Shown piece by piece: positions 1 through 6,113 of a DNA stretch of 7,254 nt; within the stretch, counting starts at the first letter, position 1; every line of letters begins with the position of its first letter. The stretch spans positions 1 through 7,254 of the forward strand of contig JANTGL010000134.1 of the NCBI GenBank assembly GCA_024762915.1, given 5' to 3'. Position numbers and translations under genes: made by a program. This stretch comes from Bacteroidales bacterium. Lineage in GTDB: Bacteria; Bacteroidota; Bacteroidia; Bacteroidales; JAADGE01. The notes under the pieces were generated by a model, which did not search any database, was not told where the DNA came from, and saw only the letters and a program-made list of their open reading frames with translations.

Positions 1-1
1 C

Positions 2-982
2 TTAATTTATTTGGGGCTTAAATTATTGGTCATTCCCGTTCAGGTTCTCACGGGTTTTATTTATCTTTATTATGTGTATCCGGAATCGACATTACATGTT
101 TCGAATATCGGAGGTGTAGCCATTCTTCATACAATCGGTGCATTTTCATTAATTATTTTTGTAATTGCCCATGTTTACCTGACAACAACCGGAGATAAAG
201 TATTTACAAGTATCAAAGCGATGCTCACCGGATGGGAAGTTGTTGATATTGATGAAAAAGAAGAACACATAAAACATATGCAAAATGCTGTTGACAAGAG
301 TGTTGCAGGATATTATCGATTAGATAAAAACGGAATATTCGTTGACGTAAATAAAGCATGGCTTAAAATGTTCGGATACAATAATCCGGAAGAAGTTCTG
401 GGGAAACATTATTCAATTGCTCGTGAAGAAAAATATATGAAACGCCTTGATGAACTTGTTGCAAATGTATTAAAAGGAAATAAAATTATCGGTATTCCCG
501 CCATTCGAAAAAATAAAGACGGTTCTTCCGGGAAACATATTTTATCGGCAAACCCGGTTATTGAAAACAATGAAATTGTTGGTTTAGAAGGTTTTGTATT
601 GGATATTAGTGAAGAAGAAGATTATTCTCAACACATGTATGATGCCGTAAGAAACAGTAGGGCGGGATATTACAGATTAAACTCAGACGGATATTTCGAA
701 GACGTTAATAAAGCATGGTTGGATTTATACAAATATGAAAATAAAGAAGAAGTTGTCGGAAAACATTACTCTTTCAGCAGAAGTGAAGAAGATTTAAAAT
801 ATTTGGATGATATTTTCAAACGTGTTACTTTAAACGGAGAAAGGATCTCAAGTTTAATTGCTAAAAGAAAATGTAAAGACGGTTCTACCGGAAAACATAT
901 TTTATCGGCAAATCCGGTTTATAAAAAAGATAAAATTATCGGAATGGAGGGATTTATTTTAAATCTGCCTAAAGAAAAATAG
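2..982 (+). CDS. Cytochrome b (b561 / hydrogenase-type) C-terminal membrane domain fused to two PAS domains; 5' end missing
   Basis: The frame is open to the left edge, so the start lies outside the window; a TTG at 11 is internal. Counting from the codon at 2, residues about 2-26 and 36-62 are two membrane helices. The second contains HTIGAFSLIIFVIAH, two His 14 residues apart (H43, H57), followed by VYLTTTGD. That spacing matches the pair of heme b ligands on the last helix of the FdnI/HyaC-type cytochrome b family, which passes electrons between quinone and a partner redox subunit. Residues about 91-209 and 210-326 are two PAS domains, each with DVNKAWL, EEV(L/V)GKHYS and KDGS(S/T)GKHILSANPV. 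No kinase, GGDEF or other output domain follows; the protein stops soon after the second PAS. Bacteroidota cytochromes of this type often serve octaheme tetrathionate-reductase-like or thiosulfate-reductase-like partners, but the upstream gene is not visible. PAS ligand and signal are unknown. Confidence 0.8.
   Translation, partial: LIYLGLKLLVIPVQVLTGFIYLYYVYPESTLHVSNIGGVAILHTIGAFSLIIFVIAHVYLTTTGDKVFTSIKAMLTGWEVVDIDEKEEHIKHMQNAVDKSVAGYYRLDKNGIFVDVNKAWLKMFGYNNPEEVLGKHYSIAREEKYMKRLDELVANVLKGNKIIGIPAIRKNKDGSSGKHILSANPVIENNEIVGLEGFVLDISEEEDYSQHMYDAVRNSRAGYYRLNSDGYFEDVNKAWLDLYKYENKEEVVGKHYSFSRSEEDLKYLDDIFKRVTLNGERISSLIAKRKCKDGSTGKHILSANPVYKKDKIIGMEGFILNLPKEK
272..979 (+). repeat. Tandem duplication of a PAS-coding unit
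   Basis: Two copies of a unit of about 119 codons start at 272 (KHMQNAV) and 629 (QHMYDAV). The offset is 357 bases at the start and 360 bases in the later part, so the copies differ by a one-codon indel, near the residues NVLKGN versus RVTLNG. By hand alignment about 60 of 117 residues are identical. At DNA level 514-559 and 874-919 differ at only 3 of 46 positions. This is an intragenic domain duplication, not a mobile element. Confidence 0.85.
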
Positions 983-996
983 GTTTATTCAATAAC

Positions 997-1028
997 AAAA
1001 AAGCACATTCAAATGAATGTGCTTTTTT
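997..1028. terminator. Bidirectional intrinsic terminator between convergent genes
   Basis: A perfect 14-bp inverted repeat lies 14 bases after the stop of the cytochrome b-PAS gene: left arm AAAAAAGCACATTC (997-1010), loop AAAT (1011-1014), right arm GAATGTGCTTTTTT (1015-1028). The core GCACATTC/GAATGTGC stem is followed by a T run on the plus strand. The A run on the left gives a T run when read on the minus strand. It can therefore end both the plus-strand gene and the minus-strand gene whose stop is at 1045. Confidence 0.93.
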
Positions 1029-1044
1029 TATACTCTAAATCCGT

Positions 1045-1731
1045 TTAAATATATTTTGGATATAGTTTATTTAATTCGTCTTTCATTTTAATTAAATCCT
1101 CATTTGTTGCAGTTTGAGAATAAATTCTTACAAATTCTTCTATGTCATCATACTGAAAAAGAGATAATTGTGCCGCATCAAATTGAGGGAAATTATGTGA
1201 ATTACTACATGTATTAACACATTCTTTAAAATCTTTCCAGGCTATTTTCTCGGGAACAGACAAATAATAATGAAACTTTTCATGTGACGTGTAAACACCT
1301 TCCGCGATTTTCGTTAAATCAACAAATTTTCTGATTTGAACCAAACTGACATACGGTTTAATCCTCTGTTTCTTTAAAACTTTAATATCTGTTCGACTTA
1401 ATTTTTCAATAATTAAATCTCCTTCCGAAATATCACCTGCATGAAATGCTACAACCGGAATAACTTTATTAAACAAAGTGATGTGTGCATAATTCATTTT
1501 TAATTCCGGATCATCCTTTTTCAATTCTTTCCTTAATCGAATAATTTTTGTTTCTATACATTCATTAAACGATTTAACAGCAATGTATAAAACATCAGGA
1601 ACTTTTTGTATTTCAGGGTGTTCTGAATAATATTCCCCGTACGGACTTTCACTTTTTAACACTAAGCCTTTATTACACTTATTACACGTTGTTAAAAATG
1701 CTTCTTTTTGAAGACATGCTATACCTTTCAT
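1045..1731 (-). CDS. Hypothetical 228-residue protein with an N-terminal CxxC
   Basis: I do not recognise this family. The protein appears soluble and cytoplasmic, with no signal peptide or membrane segment. It has six cysteines: C6, C16 and C19 (TCNKC), C58, and C171 with C175 (CVNTC). The CxxC and CxxxC pairs could form a metal or disulfide site, but there is no full zinc-ribbon pattern. The middle (about 45-135) alternates predicted strands and charged helices (VLYIAV, HITLFNKVIPVVAF, YVSLVQIRKFVDL); the C-terminus (about 195-225) is probably helical. The ATG at 1731 is the only likely start: it is preceded on the minus strand by A/T-rich sequence and an in-frame stop at 1759-1761. It converges on the cytochrome b-PAS gene across the shared terminator. 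It is downstream of the flavoprotein on the same strand, but 276 bases away, so it is probably a separate unit. An intact frame with ordinary codon use supports a real gene. Confidence 0.75.
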   Translation of the reverse strand: MKGIACLQKEAFLTTCNKCNKGLVLKSESPYGEYYSEHPEIQKVPDVLYIAVKSFNECIETKIIRLRKELKKDDPELKMNYAHITLFNKVIPVVAFHAGDISEGDLIIEKLSRTDIKVLKKQRIKPYVSLVQIRKFVDLTKIAEGVYTSHEKFHYYLSVPEKIAWKDFKECVNTCSNSHNFPQFDAAQLSLFQYDDIEEFVRIYSQTATNEDLIKMKDELNKLYPKYI

Positions 1732-2007
1732 AAAACCAGATTTGAAATTTTCGGAAAATTACGAATAATTCATCAAATGTCAAAATTCTATGAATGCCCT
1801 CTGACAACAATTTTCATAATTTTCAAATTAAGATGAAAAAAGTGAAATAATTGTTTGCTGAAACAAACTCTTAAAAATCGAACAAACTTAGTAGGTTCCG
1901 TTGCATAAGAATAATTTGAATACGGTATGGTTTTTTCTTTACTTTTTGCCATGTCTCTTATATTTTTTTGATTTTTATCAATTTTTAATTTAAAAATTTC
2001 TAATATT
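1732..2007. other. AT-rich intergenic region of 276 bases with no gene
   Basis: No convincing open frame on either strand. It holds AACAAACT twice (1862-1869 and 1881-1888) and a small hairpin TTGTTT-GCTG-AAACAA (1851-1866). On the minus strand there is an octamer TAAGTTTG (1890-1883) that fits the Bacteroidota -7 box TAnnTTTG. No clear -33 TTG lies at the expected distance, so a promoter for the gene starting at 1731 is only possible; it would give a leader of about 145 bases. AT-only inverted repeats near 1969-1998 follow the flavoprotein gene and are too weak to call a terminator. Confidence 0.5.
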
Positions 2008-3465
2008 TTATTCGGGAATGATCCACCAAAGTGCTTTTGCTTTTGCTTTATACAAAAACATATAATGCATAAATAATTTCATCCAGTGCCCGGCAGAACC
2101 GACAACACCTACGGTGTCTTTTATATTTCTTCCCCATTTCGGATATTTTTCCCAGTCTTGTACAATCGGATTTACGGTCATAACGGCTGCTTGTCCTTTA
2201 ATTAAACCGTAACCGGCTGAAACAATACAGGCAGCACCCATTTTTGCCATAGATGCTTCGTGCGGATGATCCTCTTTTCCTGTTTTTATTCTATGCGCTA
2301 CATTTGCCGCAACAACTCGACCGATTACACCGGATGGCATTCCCGTGCGCGGCGGTGTCGGAAATATTTTTGTTCCGTTAGGACTTTCCATCGGTTTTGA
2401 CATAGTATGCGGCGGTGCAAAAGCAATTCCGGAAGCATACATATTATCATAAACCGGATTTTGATATATTTTAGGCCAATCACTTGCTTTCCATTCTTCA
2501 TAGGGTTTAGGCGTGTAATCAGCATCGACTTTCATCATTCCGTTGGCGGCAAAAACTTTATCGGTAATATCGTCATCATTTTTATCAAATGCTTTCATTC
2601 CTGCTCCGGCAAAACCGGGAATTAACATCGCAAAATCAAATTCTTTTTCATGTTCTGTTCCGTCAAGGGTCTCATAATATGCTTTCCCCGCATCAATTTT
2701 TTTAACCCCTGCTCTTTTTATCCATCGAATACCGTATTCTTTTAAAATGGATTCGGTAAAGATTTTAGTCGGCGTAATGTATCCGTTTCTTTTAATATAA
2801 GCACCGCCCATTCCGAAATCACCGAGTTCGTATTCATTGGAAATCCACCAAATATCTGCCAAATGATTAAGCTTTCGCTTGTTTACTTCAAAAGAAATAT
2901 TCAAAGCATATTCAAAAGCAGCGCCTTGACAGGTTGCCAAAGGATGACCCGTTCCGATTAAAAAAGTTTGTTTCTCGCCTTTTTCCATTTTCTCCAAAGA
3001 TTTTTGAAGATTTTCCCAAGCGTGTGCCGCATGGTCATAAGTACAAACTGAATTTGTGAATTTGTCGGGACCCAAACCTTCGGTTGCGGCAAAATTTAAT
3101 TTCGGACCTGTCGCATTAATTAAAAAATCGAAATCAACGGTTTCCTCTTTGCCTTCATTTTCTCCCGCAACATATTTAATTGTTACAAATCCTTTTTCAT
3201 TATTTTTATTCCCTTCCGGATGAATGGACAATGCCAGTGCTTGCTTATAAACAATTCCTTGCTTTTTATAAACGGGAGCCAATTTAAACTTTACTTGGTC
3301 GGGTTTCATCAAACCGACACCTACCCATATATTGGAAGGTACCCACTGGTAATTACTGTTCGGACTGATAATAACAACTTCGTGTTGTTTGCCGAGTTTT
3401 CTTTTAGCTACGAGAGCTGCGGTATGACCGGAAACGCCGGCTCCGAGAACTACTACTTTTGCCAT
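2008..3465 (-). CDS. sqr: Sulfide:quinone oxidoreductase-like FAD flavoprotein
   Basis: The 485-residue protein belongs to the two-dinucleotide-binding-domain flavoprotein superfamily, and SQR is the best match. Known SQRs oxidise sulfide to sulfur or polysulfide at the membrane and reduce quinone. Seen here: an N-terminal Rossmann FAD motif VVLGAGVSG (5-13), the SQR-like stretch SNIWVGVG (44-51), the second FAD motif LINATG (115-120), and a C-terminal FAD contact segment MYASGIAFAPP (342-352) followed by PPRTGMPSGV (371-380). Three cysteines, C141, C179 and C413, have roughly the order and spacing of the three redox Cys of SQRs; C179 lies in TGHPLATCQGAA. The C-terminal 70 residues are rich in aromatic and basic residues (WMKLFMHYMFLYKAKAKALWW), consistent with a monotopic membrane contact; there is no signal peptide. 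The ATG at 3465 lies about 22 bases after a predicted transcription start. Flavocytochrome c sulfide dehydrogenase or an NADH dehydrogenase-like enzyme is a less likely alternative. Sulfide activity is inferred. Confidence 0.8.
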   Translation of the reverse strand: MAKVVVLGAGVSGHTAALVAKRKLGKQHEVVIISPNSNYQWVPSNIWVGVGLMKPDQVKFKLAPVYKKQGIVYKQALALSIHPEGNKNNEKGFVTIKYVAGENEGKEETVDFDFLINATGPKLNFAATEGLGPDKFTNSVCTYDHAAHAWENLQKSLEKMEKGEKQTFLIGTGHPLATCQGAAFEYALNISFEVNKRKLNHLADIWWISNEYELGDFGMGGAYIKRNGYITPTKIFTESILKEYGIRWIKRAGVKKIDAGKAYYETLDGTEHEKEFDFAMLIPGFAGAGMKAFDKNDDDITDKVFAANGMMKVDADYTPKPYEEWKASDWPKIYQNPVYDNMYASGIAFAPPHTMSKPMESPNGTKIFPTPPRTGMPSGVIGRVVAANVAHRIKTGKEDHPHEASMAKMGAACIVSAGYGLIKGQAAVMTVNPIVQDWEKYPKWGRNIKDTVGVVGSAGHWMKLFMHYMFLYKAKAKALWWIIPE

Positions 3466-3493
3466 TTGTAAGATTGTTTTATGTTGTAAAACA

Positions 3494-3524
3494 CAAATAT
3501 ATTAAATATTTAACAAGTTTCAAA
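3494..3524 (-). promoter_or_regulatory. Bacteroidota-type promoter for the SQR-like gene
   Basis: On the minus strand TTTG (3524-3521) is followed by a 19-base spacer and TATATTTG (3501-3494). This matches the Bacteroidota sigma consensus TTTG-N19-TAnnTTTG in both boxes and in spacing. Transcription would start near 3487, giving a leader of about 22 bases before the ATG at 3465. The spacer contains a perfect 12-base palindrome TTAAATATTTAA (3502-3513), a possible operator. Confidence 0.7.
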
Positions 3525-3603
3525 TATTTTTAAGATTAAAATATGTTTTATTCCGAAAATAGACATTTCCTCAGATAATAATTTCTCAATAGTATATTTT
3601 TTT

Positions 3604-3611
3604 TAAATTTG
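3604..3611 (+). promoter_or_regulatory. Probable -7 box for the sodium symporter gene
   Basis: TAAATTTG (3604-3611) fits TAnnTTTG and ends 9 bases before the ATG at 3621. No good TTG -33 box lies at the usual distance; TTTC at 3582-3585, 18 bases upstream, is the nearest candidate. If used, transcription would start near 3617-3620, so the mRNA would be almost leaderless. Confidence 0.45.
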
Positions 3612-3620
3612 CAGGCAAAA

Positions 3621-5075
3621 ATGTCTCCCCAACTTGTATTCTTTGTAATTGCTGCTTATTTTTCTTTGTTAATATTTATTTCTTGGCTGACAAGCAGGAA
3701 AAGTAATTCGGCAAGTTTCTTTACGGCGAACAAGCAATCACCGTGGTATTTGGTTGCTTTCGGAATGATTGGGGCATCGCTTTCGGGAGTAACGTTTATT
3801 TCCGTTCCGGGTTGGGTTGCCGATACGAAATTTTATTATTTTCAAATGGTTCTCGGTTTTTTAGTCGGTTATTTTGTTATCGCAACCGTCTTAATGCCTT
3901 TATATTACAGATTAAATCTTATTACCATATATACCTATCTCGAAAAACGATTCGGATTTCGGGCATATAAAACAGGTTCTGCTTTTTTCTTATTGTCCAG
4001 AGTCATCGGGTCGTCATTCAGATTATTTTTAGTTGCCGGTGTGTTACAACTCGGATTTTTTAATGCTTTTCATATTCCGTTTTGGGTTACGGTTGCCGTA
4101 ACAATTTCTTTAATTTGGGTTTATACGTTTCGAGCAGGAATTAAAACCATTGTTTGGACCGACACTTTGCAAACTTTCTTCATGATTACGGCTGTTATCG
4201 TTACGGTTTTCATCATCGGGAATAAGTTAGATTTAGATTTTAACGGAATTATAAGTGTTATAAAAAAATCGGATTATTCAACGGTTTTTGATTGGGAGTG
4301 GCAATCGGAAAACAACTTTTTTAAACAATTTCTTGCCGGTGCATTTATGGCTTTGGTTATGACCGGATTAGACCAAGATATGATGCAAAAAAACTTGACT
4401 TGCAGAAATATTAAAGATGCAAAGAAAAATATGTTTTGGTTCAGCATTACTTTAGTGCCCGTTAATTTAATATTTCTTTCGTTGGGTATACTGTTATATT
4501 ACTATGCAGTACAAAGCGGCATTCACATTCCCGCAAAATCTGATGATTTGTATTCTTTTTTGGCTTTAAATCATCTTTCCATTTTTGCAGGTGTCATATT
4601 CTTACTCGGTATTACCGCTGCGGCATTTTCAAGTGCCGATTCGGCTTTAACGGCTTTAACAACTTCCTTCAGTATCGATTTTTTAAATTTGGATATTCAT
4701 AAAAACAATAAAAAAACAAATCGAACAAAACGGTTTGTTCACATCGGTTTTTCCGTTTTATTATTTCTTGTAATTCTTATTTTTAAAGCATTAAATGATG
4801 AAAGTGTTGTTTCTGCCGTATACACGGCTGCAGGCTATACTTACGGACCTATTCTCGGGTTATTTGCTTTCGGATTAATTTCAAAACGAGAAGTAAAAGA
4901 TAAAGCAATCCCTTTTATTGCCGTTATTTCTCCGATTTTAGTTTACTTTATTAATATGTTTTCAGACACATTACTTTTCGGATATAAGTTCGGTTTTGAA
5001 TTGCTCATTGTAAACGGTGCTTTGACCTATTTGGGTTTATGGTTATTCTCGAAAAAAACGAAGCTTATTTCTTAA
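3621..5075 (+). CDS. Sodium:solute symporter family (SSS / SLC5) transporter
   Basis: A 484-residue inner-membrane protein with about 13 predicted helices, the usual size for the SSS family, which uses the sodium gradient to import small solutes. Visible family marks are ASLSGVTFISVPG (52-64) in the broken first core helix, the loop GLDQDMMQKNLT (249-260) with its DQ..MQ signature, and AAFSSADSALTALTTSFSIDFL split over 334-355, whose Ser/Thr residues correspond to the Na2 sodium site in family members of known structure. The substrate cannot be told from sequence; sugars, amino acids, carboxylates and sialic acid are all known in the family. I choose the ATG at 3621; an in-frame TTG at 3609 lies inside the probable -7 box. 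It is transcribed divergently from the SQR-like gene and its last 11 bases overlap the end of the opposite gene. No terminator hairpin is visible at its 3' end. Confidence 0.9.
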   Translation: MSPQLVFFVIAAYFSLLIFISWLTSRKSNSASFFTANKQSPWYLVAFGMIGASLSGVTFISVPGWVADTKFYYFQMVLGFLVGYFVIATVLMPLYYRLNLITIYTYLEKRFGFRAYKTGSAFFLLSRVIGSSFRLFLVAGVLQLGFFNAFHIPFWVTVAVTISLIWVYTFRAGIKTIVWTDTLQTFFMITAVIVTVFIIGNKLDLDFNGIISVIKKSDYSTVFDWEWQSENNFFKQFLAGAFMALVMTGLDQDMMQKNLTCRNIKDAKKNMFWFSITLVPVNLIFLSLGILLYYYAVQSGIHIPAKSDDLYSFLALNHLSIFAGVIFLLGITAAAFSSADSALTALTTSFSIDFLNLDIHKNNKKTNRTKRFVHIGFSVLLFLVILIFKALNDESVVSAVYTAAGYTYGPILGLFAFGLISKREVKDKAIPFIAVISPILVYFINMFSDTLLFGYKFGFELLIVNGALTYLGLWLFSKKTKLIS

Positions 5076-5520
5076 TTGATTTTTCATATTTCTCAATCCA
5101 ATTTTTAAGCGTTATTTTTGTCATTAATTCAGCAATTAAATTATAGGGAATCGCATCAAATTTATGGAACCGAATGCAACTTTTTCCCATATCCAGTTTA
5201 TCATTTACTCTTTCGGAATATTCTTTTTTGAACCAATTCAGAAGCTTTTCATCTGAATATAAACCCATATGATACAATGCAATATGGTGCTTTTGTGACG
5301 CTAAATGAGCAAACGGTAAAGCTTCGGACGGTTTCGCATGATATCCGCCCGGATAAAGATTGTGCGGAACGACAAATCCAATCATTCCGTATTGTATTTG
5401 CTCTGAAAAGCCATCGGGAATATTTTCTCTGATAACTTCTAATAAGCGAATAAATGTTTGTTTTCTGTTATCGGGAACTGTCCGGATATAATCATCACTC
5501 GAATGAAACTTTTCAGACAT
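5065..5520 (-). CDS. DUF1801 (YdhG-like) domain protein
   Basis: A 151-residue soluble protein of the DUF1801 family, a small alpha/beta fold that includes Bacillus proteins described as iron chaperones (frataxin-like); the general function is not settled. Family features are the N-terminal YIRTVPDNRKQTF (11-23), a helix leading to PDGFSEQIQYGMIGF (35-49), the central HIALYHMGLY (79-88), and the late MGKSCIRFHKFDAIP (111-125), which corresponds to the conserved G+sC.rf...d.iP segment. The ATG at 5520 shares its A with the last base of the upstream gene's stop (TAATG), so translation is probably coupled to the SRPBCC gene. Its final 11 bases overlap the symporter gene on the other strand. No iron-binding role can be claimed from the sequence. 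Confidence 0.85.
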   Translation of the reverse strand: MSEKFHSSDDYIRTVPDNRKQTFIRLLEVIRENIPDGFSEQIQYGMIGFVVPHNLYPGGYHAKPSEALPFAHLASQKHHIALYHMGLYSDEKLLNWFKKEYSERVNDKLDMGKSCIRFHKFDAIPYNLIAELMTKITLKNWIEKYEKSIKK

Positions 5521-6056
5521 TATTCCGACAAATTCTTAAGATTATTTAATCCGGCTTCTAAATCTTTTCCGAGCAAATCATCAAAATTCATAAACAACAT
5601 CATAATATTCATCGGATAGTTCATTTTGCCGTTAAGCCCCCATACGACTTTTGTAGTAATACTATCAATTTCTTCAGTCGTAAAATAAGCATAATCCGTT
5701 TCTTCAAAAGGTTCTTTAAATCGTAATTCAAAATCAATCCGCTTTCCGTTCGTGATTTTGATAATTTCTTGTTCCCCTTTTCCGACATCTTTATTATCAC
5801 TGTCCCAAGAAGATATAAAACCTATTGTTCCGTCCGTGCCTTTAAATTCTTTTTTCATATTCGGATCCATTTTTGACCAAACACTGAAATTATCCTGGTT
5901 CTTCAGATATTTCAAATAATTAAATATTTCCGAATTCGATTTATTTATAAGAACTTCTCTCGTAACGGAATATTCTTTGGGAACAAATATTGCCGTAATC
6001 AAGAACATGGCAACAAGGGCTATTATTACAATACCGATTATTTTTAATGTTTTCAT
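5520..6056 (-). CDS. Membrane-anchored SRPBCC-fold (polyketide cyclase / START-like) protein
   Basis: With the ATG at 6056 the protein has 178 residues: an N-terminal membrane helix (about 4-24, IIGIVIIALVAMFLITAIF), then an SRPBCC domain. Typical features are VTREVLINKSNSEIFNYL (31-48), where the first strand leads into the ligand-cavity helix, FSVWSKMDP (57-65), GTIGFISSWDSD (76-87), and the long C-terminal helix (about 153-176, DDLLGKDLEAGLNNLK). The family binds hydrophobic ligands; no ligand or catalytic residue is identifiable here. The topology is probably one anchor with the domain outside the cytoplasm, but it could also be a cleaved signal peptide. The frame extends upstream to a TTG at 6086, which falls inside a -7 box, so I reject that longer start. 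It forms a translationally coupled pair with the DUF1801 gene. Confidence 0.87.
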   Translation of the reverse strand: MKTLKIIGIVIIALVAMFLITAIFVPKEYSVTREVLINKSNSEIFNYLKYLKNQDNFSVWSKMDPNMKKEFKGTDGTIGFISSWDSDNKDVGKGEQEIIKITNGKRIDFELRFKEPFEETDYAYFTTEEIDSITTKVVWGLNGKMNYPMNIMMLFMNFDDLLGKDLEAGLNNLKNLSE

Positions 6057-6083
6057 AATTAATTTTTTATTGAGTTCAGTATT

Positions 6084-6091
6084 CAAATATA
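6084..6091 (-). promoter_or_regulatory. Probable -7 box for the SRPBCC-DUF1801 pair
   Basis: TATATTTG read on the minus strand (6091-6084) is identical to the -7 box of the SQR-like gene. It lies 27 bases before the ATG at 6056, giving a predicted leader of about 20 bases. A -33 TTG at the right distance is not visible, so the call rests on the -7 octamer and its placement in the 57-base gap after the preceding gene. Confidence 0.5.
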
Positions 6092-6113
6092 CGACAATAT
6101 TTATATTATGATT

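Noticed and set aside
11..13. TTG as the start of the cytochrome b-PAS gene
   Set aside because: The frame continues to the window edge with LIYLGLK, hydrophobic sequence that fits the preceding cytochrome helix, so this codon is internal.
1474..1500. AHITLF in the orphan protein as a 2H phosphoesterase HxT motif
   Set aside because: The fold needs two such motifs at a set distance; only one is present and the surroundings do not match.
1969..1998. Hairpins TTGAT/ATCAA and AATTTTT/AAAAATT as a terminator of the flavoprotein gene
   Set aside because: The stems are short or consist only of A and T, with no G/C core; such pairs are expected by chance in this DNA.
2325..2625. Open frames on both strands within the flavoprotein gene (2325-2525 minus, 2407-2625 plus)
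   Set aside because: They lie in other frames of a well-supported gene and encode low-complexity, unrecognisable sequence.
3220..3471. Plus-strand open frame of 83 codons over the start of the flavoprotein gene
   Set aside because: It is antisense to the conserved FAD-binding region and has no family features.
3743..3970. Second plus-strand frame inside the symporter gene
   Set aside because: Shadow of the symporter frame; it covers conserved membrane helices and has no independent support.
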